Part shown: positions 9,936 to 20,851 of the stretch, in pieces | Numbering within the stretch: the stretch's first letter is position 1 | Layout: each line of letters begins with the position of its first letter | Assembly: GCF_003144195.1 (NCBI RefSeq) | Contig: NW_020290131.1 | Location: forward strand, 1 to 36,008 | Direction of reading: 5' to 3' | From: Ceraceosorus guamensis | Lineage: Eukaryota > Basidiomycota > Exobasidiomycetes > Ceraceosorales > Ceraceosoraceae | DNA: 36,008 nt | Program-made: the position numbers and the translations under genes | Notes under the pieces: generated by a model | Told to the model about the DNA's origin: nothing | The model's input: the letters and a program-made list of their open reading frames with translations, nothing else | Databases searched by the model: none

Positions 9936-11766
9936 TCACTGCTGAGCGTGTGTGGGAGCACCTTGTTGGAATTGCGGCTGGGAGTAGTACCAAGCAGCGT
10001 AGCCTGGATCATTTGGGTTGGGATACATTTGACCTTGGGGCTGATGCTGTTGCTGTGCCTGTTGCTGATGCGGCGGCGGTGGCGCTTGATACTGAGCGCT
10101 GCTAGCAGGCTGTTGCGGATACTGCTGTTGCTGGTGCCAACCAGGTGCCCATGGAGCTGCCTGCTGCGGCGCATAGGGTGAGAAAGGCTGAGCTGATGGC
10201 GCGCGACCATCAGAATGCGCGGTCGATGCGAAGGAATCTGCCCTTTGCAACGTTGGCGTTGGTGCTTGATGCGGCGCGCCAAAGTGAGGTTGAGCTTGGG
10301 AACCTGCGATGGCAGAGTCGAAGACTCCCCTGGCGTGAATGTAGCTATCGTTGAGGTTTCTCAAATCCGTCACCTTGTGATTGTACTGCTCCATCAATCG
10401 AACGATTTTTGGCCGAAGCGAAATGCACTGTTGGTACAAATCCTGATGAGTGGCGCGCCAGACCGACTCAGTGATCAGCACGCGTCCCTTGATCCTCACG
10501 CAACGCACCGCGCCCTCACCTGAAGCTCATCATCTTCCGCCAAGCTTTGACGAGCGGGATCAAAGCTGCGCAATTTGTTAACGAGCTTGTCGATGTTGGC
10601 CGCCTCTGCAAACACGGCAGCCTCGGCTTCTGCTTCCTTTTGCAATTCGACTGGCGTCTTGTCCGGAAGCGGTTCCTGACGCGCGGTAGATTTCGAGGGG
10701 ATCAGCCACACCGACGCCTTGCGTTTGCTTTCGCACCGTTGTACTCACGACGTAATTGACGGGAAAGATTCCCGCTTGACCTCGTAGCTCGCCGCGCCAC
10801 CAGTGTTCGTACAGAGAGTCGAGAACTCTGATGACGTCGCCTTTGTAGAATGCCAGCTCGTTGTGCTCCGTAGGTGCGAAATCGTACAGTGCACGCACCT
10901 TTGCGGGAGCAGCCTGTACAGTTGGCGTCTCAACGACAGACGGCTGCGAGGGGGCGGAAGGCGCGGAGCTAAAAGCTGTGCTGCTCGACGTCGAGGTGGT
11001 GTTGGGAACATAGCCGCTGCTGTCGGCCGCGGAAGGAGTGTAGGATGAGCGACCCCCTACATCGAGCTTTGACAATTCCAGAACGCGTTGCAGCTCCTCA
11101 TCTTCTCGCGAGAGCTGCGCAGGAGACTGTCGGCGTGGTCAGGGTACAGTAATGGTGAGAAGAAGGCAGAACCCTCAGCAGCTGCATAGAGCACTGACCG
11201 GCTTTGGAGGGGCAGCAGGCTGTTGAACGTCAAATGAAATGCCTGCGAGGAGCGAGGATGCGGTGCGCACGCACGCGAAAATGAGCAGCGACTCAAAGAG
11301 ACTCGGACCTTCGCGGCAAGCGGTACTGTGGAACAAGTCGCTCACCTTGACCTCTCAAACTTTGAAGCGTTTCCGATAGCAGACCACCTTCCTCGCGATT
11401 GCCCCACTCTGTGTTCCACTCGTTGAGCAGCCTCCAAGTTTTTTGCTTGACGACCATGTGAGCGGTCGCATCCTTCAGCAACCTCTTGATCTGATCCAAG
11501 AAGCCCTTGCCAGCCAATTCCCTCTTGGCATCCGCTCCCACATTCTTGCACAGAGAATCGCAGAGGGTGAGTGAAAAGAGCTGTACGTTGGCCGACTTGT
11601 GCTGAATGCGCCTAGAGAGGGAGGCAACGACATCTCTTGCGCCTTGAGATCCTGCCTTGGACACCTTTTCGCACACCGTCAGGTTTAGATCCCAGTTCTC
11701 TGAAGTCAGGTTCTCGGAGGTGGCCCGCTGAACCAAGTCGTCGTACGCGTTGGTTGACTTGAACAT
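9936..11766 (-). CDS. HSE1: ESCRT-0 subunit Hse1 (VHS-UIM-SH3)
   Basis: Exons 11766-11346, 11242-11199, 11114-10749, 10675-10520 and 10442-9936 encode 497 residues. Residues 1-140 are a VHS domain (opening MFKSTNAYDDLVQRATSE; NVGADAKRELAGKGFLDQI). A ubiquitin-interacting motif lies at about 157-173 (SREDEELQRVLELSKLD). An SH3 domain spans about 227-277 (ALYDF, ELAFYKGDVI, WWRGEL, GIFPVNYV). A helical GAT-like region (about 290-390) should bind Vps27, and the tail is Pro/Gln-rich. The order matches yeast Hse1 and animal STAM. With Vps27 it forms ESCRT-0 on endosomes, recognising ubiquitylated membrane cargo for multivesicular bodies. Intron 2 uses a GTCAGT donor. It shares a 405-bp divergent promoter with NSP1. 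Confidence 0.95.
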
Positions 11767-12171
11767 CGTCTAGGCACTATTGATGTCGGGTGTAGGACGC
11801 AAGAGCGCGGATCTTCTGGGCCCTGCGTTGTGTTGCGTGTGCAGAGATGATGTGGTGATGGTGGTCATCCGACTGTACGTCGTAATCATGAAGGTGGTCT
11901 CGACGGAGCTGCAAGCACACGCTCATCACCCAGTGTGAGTGTGTGTGGCTGAGCAGGTACGTGCATGCGCGCGCACGTGATCCCTCGGTTCACTTGTCGA
12001 GCCGCGCGCGCAACGCGATCGTCGGTCAAAAGTTGTGAGAACTTCGCAATCTGAGAGGTCCGAACCGACACTCTTGACCTTACCATCAGTCCACTAGTGA
12101 TCGACAGAGGCACAGAAGGACGTTCGCGTCTCGTACCTCGACAAGCTCGAAGAACCCATTGACTTGATACA
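11767..12171. promoter_or_regulatory. divergent promoter HSE1 / NSP1
   Basis: 405 bp between two divergent start codons, so it should serve both genes. It contains a CACGTG E-box at 11973-11978 at the end of a 23-bp alternating purine/pyrimidine run (11956-11978), next to a GT-rich patch at 11936-11947. No clear TATA box. Promoter function is inferred from position only. Confidence 0.55.
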
Positions 12172-14828
12172 ATGTGTGAGTGGTTTGGGCGTCCACGATG
12201 TTCAAGATAGCCCGCCTACTCACTACCGCTCAACGCTCTCTCCCGCTCGACAGCGGGCTTTAACTTTGGGGGTGGTGGCTCCGGCTCCAATCCTCCCAAA
12301 CAAGGAGGCTTCTCGTTCGGGAATGCTGGCGCCTCCACACCTACATTCAGCTTCGGAGGTGCTGGCAACACGACCTCGTCTGCTACCACCCAGGCTCCAG
12401 CAACTTCCTTCAGCTTTGGCGGCAACACTGGCAGCACTGGCAGCATTTTTGGCGGTGCATCCAAGCCAGCTCCCTCCACCCCAGCTGCGAGTACTGGAGG
12501 TGGATTCAGCTTTGGAAGTGCACCATCAGGCTCCACCTCGGCCAATCCTTCCACAACTCCAGCCGCCGCTCCACCGACCAACATCTTCGGCGGCGGCGGT
12601 GCTGCTTCCAAAGCGCCGGCAACAGGAGGAATCTTTGGAGCTGCACCAGCTGCCAACAAACCCGCAGCGTCTGCTTCCGCTACCGGCACCTTCTCAGGCT
12701 TTGGAACGGCGAACGCGAACGCACCTGCAACTTCTGCGCAAGGTCAAGCGACTGGCACCACTGCGCCTGCCGCTGTAAAACCGTTCAGCTTCGGTCAGTC
12801 AACAACGCCTAGTAATGGCGTAGGAGCTTCGCAGTCTCAAGGCGCGACCCCGGCTTCTGGTACCCCGCTATTTGGTTCCAAGCCAGCTTCAGGTGCTAGC
12901 ACCCCTTCAGCTACTCCAGCTGGAGGATTTTCGTTCGGAGGCGCACCTGCATCGTCCACCACAGCTCCGAAAGCAGGCGCGACCCCGACTTCTGGTACCC
13001 CTCTATTTGGTGCCAAGCCAGCTTCAGGTACTAGCACCCCTTCAGCTCCTCCAGCTGGAGGATTCTCTTTCGGAGGCGCAGCCGCGGCAGGAGGCGCATC
13101 TGCGTCGTCCACCACAGCTCCGAAAGCAGGTGGCTTCTCTTTCGGTGCACCGACCAACCAACCCCCGTCTGCAGGGCCAGCCGCGTCCACAGGCTTTGGT
13201 CTGTTTGGCAAACAACCGGACAAACCAGCAGAGGCCAACAAACCTACCGATGGTGCTGCACCTGAGGCTTCTAAACCTCAGAGCGCGCCTACCACAGCTG
13301 CACCAGGTTTCTCAGGCTTTGGCGGTGCTTTCGGAAAGCCCGCAGCTTCGACAGGTGCTTCTACTACTCCTGCTTCCAGTTCTGCGGCAGCTTCGACGGG
13401 AACTACACCAGCAAATGCGCCCAAGCCTACCGGAACGTTCTCGTTTGGAGCAGCTCCTGCCGCATCAGCTTCGGCGAGCGCACCTGACAGTGGAGCGGCA
13501 ACACCCGCTACCGCTGCACCATCTCAACCTCTTGGTGGCCTGTTCGGCCAAAAGCCTGCCGAAAAGACGCATGCACCGAAAGCTTCGGAAGTTGACAAGC
13601 CTGTTACCTCAGCCACCACGGCTAACCCCACTGGCAATCTGTTTGGTGCCAAAACTGCCTCATCTGCTGTAGAGGCTGCCCCCACAGGCAGCCTCTTTGG
13701 TGCCAAATCGGCACAGCCCTCAGCTTCTGCCCCAGGCACCAGTGCTGCGCCAGCGCAACCATCTACAGCAGCGCCTGCATCGTCCACCGCTGCTCCTGCG
13801 GCGTCGGCGGCAGCACCGGCCAAACCAGCAGCTCCTGCACCCCCACCTTCGCTGCTCAAGGGCAAGACCATGGAGGAGATCGTCAACAAGTGGACTAGCG
13901 AGCTGGATCAGAGCACGAGAGAGTTTGCAAGACAGGCTGAAGAAGTCGGCATGTGGGACGAGCAGCTGAGAAACAGCGGAGGGCAGGTGAGTTTCGGCGT
14001 CACGTAGGCACGCTTCGCATCTTCATTCACACGCCTCCATGCTCCTTCAGATCGGCACGCTAATGTCGGCATTACAGAGTGCGGAAGATCGCCAGTCAGG
14101 CATCAATCAGACGTTGGACCAAGTAGAGCAGCGTCAGACGGACTTGGAGGCGCTGCTAGAGGCTTTCGAGACTCAGCTTGCGCATTTGTCAGAGGGCCAG
14201 AGCGGAACCATCTCTTATGGTCTTGGTGGTCCCTCCAACATGAGGACCATGGAAATGGGAGCTGCGGATGCCGAGCGCGAAAGAGCGTGAGTTCAACGAC
14301 GTCCTGCGCATGCGTGTCTGTAAAGGCGCTGATCTCCAGTCCTCGTTCCATAGCTACACCCTGGCAGAGTCGCTCAACTCTCAGCTTGATGATCTATCTC
14401 AAAATCTCTCTTCCATGATCACTGAAGTGAATGCATTATCGGGCCACAACACCTCGATAGTCGCTCGTCAAGCATCTTCGTCCGAGCCTTCGCCTTCTTC
14501 ACTGGGCGCGCTGAGGACCGGGGGAAGGTCGCACGCAGCCGGTACGCAAGAGACGGATCCCATTTCTCAAATTGTGGCCATCCTCAACGCACACTTGAGC
14601 AGCCTCAGGTGGATCGATGAGAGCGCTACGGGTCTCAAAGAAAAGGTGGAGGATCTCAGAAGGGGCAGGGTTGGAGAGTCGGCGGCGAGAGGCGCGTCGT
14701 CGGTCGCTGCCGGGAGTAGGTACGCTTCGCCAGCTTTTGCTGGCTCGAGAGCTGGCAGCGCTGCACCCGGATACAGAGGGGATTCAAGCGGACTCGGCAA
14801 TACTACTCGCCGCGGATACGGCTACTAA
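12172..14828 (+). CDS. NSP1: FG nucleoporin Nsp1 (Nup62 family)
   Basis: Exons 12172-12175, 12254-13986, 14051-14286 and 14354-14828 give 815 residues. The first coding exon is just ATGT; the intron 12176-12253 completes codon 2 so that the protein starts MSGFNFGGGG, as expected for an FG nucleoporin. Residues 1 to about 530 hold over 20 FG motifs (FSFG, LFGAK, GGFSFG) in Ser/Thr/Ala/Pro-rich spacers. Residue 541 onward is the Nsp1 C-terminal coiled coil (MEEIVNKWTSELDQSTREF; later LAESLNSQLDDLSQNL), which forms the central channel complex with Nup57 and Nup49 partners. A Gly/Ser/Arg tail ends RRGYGY. The last intron needs the acceptor at 14353 (CATAG), not the nearer CCAG at about 14340, to keep the coiled-coil frame. 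A 135-bp duplication lies in the FG region. Confidence 0.94.
12841..13128 (+). repeat. 135-bp tandem duplication inside the FG domain
   Basis: Unit 1 (about 12841-12975) and unit 2 (from 12976) share near-identical sequence encoding GATPxSGTPLFGxKPASG followed by a GGFSFGGA motif and SSTTAPKAG. Unit 2 has an extra in-frame Ala/Gly-rich insertion near 13080-13105. The high nucleotide identity points to a recent duplication that kept frame. Confidence 0.8.
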
Positions 14829-14985
14829 GCTGCGTCATGAATACACCCATAAGATTCATGAAGCCTGGTCCATAGGACAATTTGTCAATCGATGAGGTAC
14901 TTGCGTCGGTGTGCCGGCCTGTGCTATGGTCGCTATAGTTGCGCAGATGAGTCAGCGTTGAGGTCTTGCGGCGTGACATATATCA
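14829..14985. other. convergent 3' region NSP1 / IleRS
   Basis: 157 bp between two opposing stop codons, so the transcripts probably end close together or overlap. Nothing else seen. Confidence 0.6.
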
Positions 14986-17900
14986 TTAAGGTGAGGTGAT
15001 TTCAATTGGACCATTGGCAGCTTCGTAGATCTGAACGGCGTCCTCACAACGACCGCATAGCCTGTCTTCCACCACTGCCTTTCTGTACGTCCTACATCTC
15101 GCGCACTTGTGGCCTATTGAGGGGCGAATTTCAAATGCTATGCCGCTATGCACAGCGGGAATTGAGTAAGCTCCTGCTGTACTCGGTGTCCGCGCCACCT
15201 TATCCTTCGATAGGTGTACGTGCGAAACCAGAAAAATGGTCGACAATTCCTCGCCTTTGCGACATCGTTGGCAAGGAGACGAAGTATCAGAAGTTGCCAA
15301 GAGCTGCTTGTGTGCGGCTACCACATACCGTTGCGCTCGAGAATGCCTTTCAATGCCTCATTTGTGGAAGCGTCTAGGTCGATGACAACGTCAGTCTCGA
15401 GGGCCGCCTTGAGAAGGCTGGAAGGGATGTAGGCAGTCCAGGTGAGGCCGAGCTTGCATGATGAGTCAGCGCGGCACTTACCCATCTTTACGACCGATCT
15501 CAAGAGCAGCAAAAATTCCGTTCTTGAGCTCCAGCATCGGGTGCATTTGTGCAGCTGCGTCCTCGTCGCGCCACCGTTCATCCTGCAAGCAGTCAAACGC
15601 TCTCGAGTCAGCGTACAGGAAGCGAAGGCGAGAGAGCCGACGGGAGCACTCACCACCCCTTGCCAGCGGCTGTGGAAGAAGGAGACTGCTCCCGCCTCTT
15701 TGGGCTGCGGATCGGCGGGCCGGTTGGCTCTGAAGTGATGAATCTCCTCTGCAAGATGAGGGGTTATTGGAGCCAGCACGGAGGTGTAGAGCCGCAGAAT
15801 CTGCACAGCGTCGATGCAACAGCTCAGCGCAACCCCTGAATTCAACACGCTCGCTTTTGTTGTCTCACCTGGTCTGTCACTGCCAAAACGGCCTTGCGTT
15901 GCTCGCTATTCGCACGATCTGCGTAGAGGATATCCTTGGCAATGTCGAGATAAAATGCACTCAACAAATTGTTGGCCGTATGCGTGATCTTTCGCACGAC
16001 TATGTAGGTGCAAGTTGGAGTTAATGGGTGAGCAAAGCGGGTGTTAAAATCTCACATCGGTCGGCACTCACCAGAGGCAAAGTCAAAAGTCTCGTAGGCT
16101 GCTTTGACATCGCGGTCAAGCACATACATCTCGTGCAGCATGTATCGATTCAACTGCGGCCATGGTCGGCATAAAGCGGTCAGCTACTCCTGCGCGTTCG
16201 GCCTCGGAGCGCAGCAACTCACCAAACTCAACTCCACGTCCTGAAGCCTCGGAATCTCCGCCGTCGAGATATTGGCCAACATGAATCTAGCCGTGTTGCG
16301 AATCTTTCGGAGAGCTAGATCGGCGTGCTTGATGATCAAAGTGCCGATGGGTACAGATCTTGTATAGTCGGCTGAAGCGGCCCAGAATCGAAGAGGATCG
16401 GCGCCATATGCTGGATCGTTTCTTTTATGACCACCATCGATGAAGAATTCGGGTCCAAGCACGTTCTTGAGGCTCTTGCTCATTTTCCACCCTCTCCTAT
16501 CCGTCACAAAGCCGTGCGTGACCACGTTCGCGTACGGCGCGAGGACTGGATCGGCGGCTTGCGAACTCGTGTCTTGCATTGCGATTCTGGTCAAGAGCGA
16601 GGATTGGAACCATCCCCTGTGCTGATCAGTCCCCTCGAAATACACGTCTGCAAGTGACTGGCCTTCTCTCTCGGCGCCGACCTGCTCAGCCAGGTTTGCC
16701 CAGCTGCTGCCGCTGTCAAACCAAACGTCGATCGTATCCGTTCCCTTTCGCCAAGCTTTGAAATCGTCGCGGTATTGAGGCGCGACAAATTCGTCCGCAG
16801 CACCCTCCCACCAATAGTCCGTGCCCTTTTCAGCAAGCACGGCGATAATGTGATCGACGTTCTCGGGCGTTATCAGGGCTTCATCCGTGTCTGCGTCGTA
16901 CAAGACTGGGATGGGCACACCCCAGGCCCTTTGTCGAGAAATGCACCATTCCGCCCTGCCAGACACCAACGACTGTAAGCGGGCTTTTCCACTGGCAGGG
17001 AAAAAGTTGACCTTCTCAAGCGCTTGCAGTGCATGGTTCTTGATTTTGCCTACATCCGCAAACCATTGTGATGTCGCACTGGATGTCAGGAGAGAGTGTA
17101 ATCAGCTATGCATCGCTCGAACGCGGTGCGACTCGACGCAACGCACCGGACCATTACAGGCTGCTTCAAACGCCAGTCAATCGGGACAGAGTGCTTGAGA
17201 TGCCAACTCATGAACAAAGCGTCATTCGCTTCGAGCAACTTGATCACCAGCGCGTCACCACGGTGTCCTGCCAGGTAGCCGACGAGGTTTTCTGCACCAC
17301 CGGACAGCTCCCTGAGCTGTTCTGTGTAGCGACCTTCATCATCGATGGGCGAGAACAGCTGTTCACGTCTAAGCGCTCCGTGCTCTCGCCACAGCTCGTA
17401 ATCTTCTGCGCCATGGGCTGGGGCAGTGTGTACAAGCCCAGTTCCACTGGACGCCGTGACGTAGCTTGCTGGCAGAATCGGACGGGGCTCAGCATCGTCC
17501 GGCAAAAAGCAATGACGGTATGTAGAATCTAAAAGCTGAGCGCCTGTGGGTATGTTGGAGTAGTAGCACCGACGTCAAGTTTCGAGCCCGTATGGCAATG
17601 CAATTAGCATGTTACATGATGACTCACCTTTCACGACGACAAGCTCTTCCATAGGCCCAACGCGGTACCTGTTCCCACCTGCGTCGGAGCCTGGAAGCTT
17701 CAACTTTGACAAGAAGCCAATCCTATCTGTCCCAATGAAAAATGTGTCGCCCTGCATCGGGCCTTCCTGCACTCGCACCAAGCTGTAATCGAGCTCTGGA
17801 TTGACTGCGACTGCCTGGGAGAAGGATGCAGGTAAGATAAAACCTGGCGGCAAAGATGAAAACCGCGCGACCTACTTTATTGGAGGGAAGCGTCCAAGGA

Positions 17901-19228
17901 GTCGTCGTCCAGATCAAGGCGTTGATTGGCTGGCGAGCACGGGCCAGAGCTGCAGATCCTGACTCTTTCATCATCGCCTGCCGCAATTGAGGTCCAATCT
18001 GCATGGGATAGCGGACAAACACGGTATGCGACATGAAGTCTTCATGGTATTCCAGCTCGGCTTCGGCAAGTGCCGATCGGGAGGCGGGCGACCAGTAGAC
18101 GGGCTTGTATGCACGGTAGATGAGTCCTAGTACGCGCCATTGGATGGTCAGTGAGACACCCCAGGGGGCAGAGTGTGCAAGAAGGGCAGCTCACCTTTGT
18201 GCACCATCTCCCTGAATATCTGCAGCTGCTTGAGTTCGTAAGCGAGATCTGTTCCGCGGATTGTGCTTCGAGACAGTCAATACAAGAATCTGAAGCCCAA
18301 AAGCGCTGCCTGATACTCACCGAACGTCCTATAGGTGCTCTGCTCCGCCCAATTGGCCATCAGTGCAAATGACCGGAACCCTAATCGCTGACCATCTATC
18401 TCTGTTCCCGCGATGCGTCGCGCCTCTGCTCGGAGAGCCAACGGATCTTGAGCCGGAGGAGCGCCTTCGCTGCTCAGCGTTCCCAGAGCTTTGAGCTCAA
18501 TAGGCAGACCATGACAGTCCCAACCTGGAGCAAAGCTGCACAAGGACGAGGAGAAATGGTCAGTCGTTCTTCGCTGTCCAGTAGAGTGTCGCCATCATGG
18601 CTCACTGCACGCGGCGGCCTTGCAGCATGTGGTATCTGATGATGACATCCTTGAGTATCTTATTCAACGCGTGACCTGGGCATTTCGGGAATCGTCTCTC
18701 AAGTCAGAAGCCTTCGGTGCACTGCCAAATCATCTTTCCCCACCTATATGCAAGGGTCCGTTGGCATACGGAGGCCCGTCATGCAACACGAAAGAAGGCC
18801 CTGTATTGTTCTCGCGCTGGCAGAACAGGAAGCCAGGGATGAGCACGCGGCTACAGGGAGCCAGCACTACGTACTCCTATACTACGCACCTGCCAAGCAT
18901 ATAGCTCATATGTCGTCCTTCTGCGAAAAAGCTTCTCTCTCTTCTCGGGCGACGCGGCCATAGGAAAGGCCGTCTTAGGCAGCTGCAACGTACCGCTGTA
19001 AAGCTTCTCGTTCGATGATCCACCGCCGAAAGCTTGCCCCGCTGGCGTCCGATGATGAGCAGGAGGAGGCACAGGTGCTTCTGTTTGCGCGAACGGAGTC
19101 GTGTGCAGCCTTGCTATTCGTCTTAGCGCCACCCTTGATTGTTCGGTTGGGCGAATGCTGTGAGATGCTGCACAGCAGCATCGGACCGCCCCGTCCCTGG
19201 CTGATAGCATCGTGCTCCACATGGCCAT
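14986..19228 (-). CDS. ISM1: mitochondrial isoleucyl-tRNA synthetase
   Basis: Fifteen exons: 19228-18890, 18816-18744, 18675-18606, 18535-18321, 18248-18195, 18126-17876, 17814-17628, 17543-17147, 17078-16223, 16153-16072, 15999-15869, 15800-15654, 15582-15482, 15417-15329 and 15254-14986, giving 1,086 residues. The N-terminus is Arg/Ala/Ser-rich with few acids (a mitochondrial presequence); ATG 19222 is an alternative start. HIGH lies at 136-139 in [10 protein letters not shown] and [11 protein letters not shown] follows. The editing domain has [11 protein letters not shown] and [21 protein letters not shown] is at 727-731. The anticodon-binding domain has [11 protein letters not shown] and [14 protein letters not shown]4 zinc site (C1048, C1051, C1064, C1067) closes the protein. 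It charges mitochondrial tRNA-Ile. An intron splits HIGH between Gly and His. Confidence 0.95.
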
Positions 19229-19713
19229 GGAAGGCCCTTAGATCCCGAGGAGTGTTTGTGCAGATCCCGACATTCTACGATGATGATGATGTGGAAATGG
19301 AACCATTTGCATTTTTGACTTGCTGATTCTTGATCCACTGATTGACTTTGGCGATACTCAGTGATCCAGGCTGTTCTAAGTCACGCAAGCTAACTTTCTT
19401 CTCTCAAATAGGCAGCAAGTCGAGCCAAGTAGGATGTCACGTGAGCCGAACCTCAGGCGCGACCTTGCCCCTGGCCGCACCGCACGGGCGCTCGCTCAGT
19501 GGTGACGCTGAATGCGAGGCAGTTTGTATAGCCACTCACGACTCCTCGCGATGCAATCTTGAACCATCATCTGCTCCTGAGCACCTCCAACGTGACCACA
19601 GATTCACCAACTACGCGCCTTCCTGACGCGCTGCGCCCGCTGTCGAGTGGAAGCACACCTCTTTTCACTTTGCATTGATAACGTCGCCCGCATCGACTTT
19701 GACCTTGCACAAG
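19229..19713. promoter_or_regulatory. divergent promoter IleRS / V-ATPase G
   Basis: 485 bp between the divergent start codons of the IleRS and V-ATPase G genes. It holds a short GAT/ATG microsatellite at about 19276-19292 and a CACGTG E-box at 19438-19443 (context GTCACGTGAG). Regulatory role inferred from position. Confidence 0.5.
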
Positions 19714-20625
19714 ATGGTGAGTATCCTGGTGCCCAGTCGGACCATGTCTTCGGGCCAAAATTGCCATCATACCACGGCTTCGATGTCGCATAGTCTGCTG
19801 ATTCACCTTTGCATCACCTTTTGTTCTTCCACATCAGTCCGCTCAGCAGTCTCAAGGCATTCAGACGCTTTTGGAGGCGGAAAAGGAGGCTGCCAAGATC
19901 GTTGCAAAGGCGCGGACTTGTGAGTAGCTGGTGGGCAGCCCCACTTGATGGAGAGAGCACCAATGGTATGCGCATATACTAGTCAGGGATGCGTCAAGAG
20001 GAGCGGCGTTGTGTAGCTGTCCTCAATCGACAGGATGTGGTTCTGCCATCGGAGCTCTGATCTTATTTGCGGCACATCATCGCTCTGCTGAAATGGGACT
20101 CGGCATCATCCCTTCAGATCGCACACAAAAAATCAAGGATGCTCGTAGTGAGGCTGCCAAGGAGATTGAGGAGCTCAAAGCTACCAAGGAAGCAGAATTT
20201 AAAAAGACTCAGAAGGAGGTGAGCAATGAAGCGAGCAACTCGGCCGATTCGAAAGGCTATCAGCAGCCCAGGTTGCTCTAGGTCGTTCTACTGGCTGGCA
20301 GGGCGACATTCCAATGCTGACACCTCTTAATGCCTACACTCTCGTCCTGCCCTACCCTCTGTAGCACGAAGGCTCTTCCGGCTCGAACCAAGCCAAGGTA
20401 GACGCAGCCACCGCAGACCAGCTGAAGCAGCTCGAGGAGGCTTTCAAGAAGGTGAGCTCGCATGCGGGCGTGTTTCTCCCCGTTTCCCTTGGCTCATCAC
20501 AACTGATGTGCGCTCCTGCTCTATCACGCTGTCTGAAGAATCGCTCGGGTGTCGTTGACAAGCTGCTGGAGAGGGTTGTGGAGGTCGACCCTCAACCTCA
20601 CCGTAACCTCAAGACCAGTTCATGA
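19714..20625 (+). CDS. VMA10: V-type ATPase subunit G
   Basis: Exons 19714-19716, 19838-19919, 20118-20218, 20365-20451 and 20539-20625 give 119 residues, the usual size for this subunit. The first coding exon is the bare ATG, followed at once by GTGAGT. The next exon starts SAQQSQGIQTLLEAEKEA, the hallmark N-terminus of subunit G, followed by KIVAKARTYRTQKIKDAR and an acidic/basic helix, EEAFKK and VVDKLLERVVEVDP near the end. The protein is a long helix that pairs with subunit E in the peripheral stalk linking V1 and V0, supporting acidification of vacuole and endosomes. Introns 1 and 2 (121 and 198 nt) are longer than the local norm. Confidence 0.95.
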
Positions 20626-20851
20626 TGCTTTCGATTGTGCAGACCCGGACCCATCGCCACACCGACGATTTTGTGCCGCGATGGCCGCGCATCACTTGTA
20701 ATCGCAGGACGTTCCACCAATCGCATCCCGCTGCATTCTGACTGTTTGGCTGAGAGGTTCAGCGCGCATGAGCTTTCAAGGGGCGTGATGCCTGAAAGGC
20801 TAGGTGAAAGAAGTGAAGCAGGTAGTGCGCACAACCCGCAGATTCTCCCGT
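20626..20851. other. convergent 3' region VMA10 / NAPRT
   Basis: 226 bp between two opposing stop codons; expected to contain both 3' UTRs. No other structure seen. Confidence 0.55.

Noticed and set aside
12216-13241. Long minus-strand open frames rich in Pro/Ala/Gly opposite the Nsp1 FG repeats.
   Set aside because: Antisense shadows of the repetitive FG coding sequence.
15836-15868. Near acceptor (TTCAG) giving a 33-nt intron in IleRS.
   Set aside because: Too short and it leads to a stop; the next acceptor at 15801 gives a 68-nt intron and the conserved [11 protein letters not shown].
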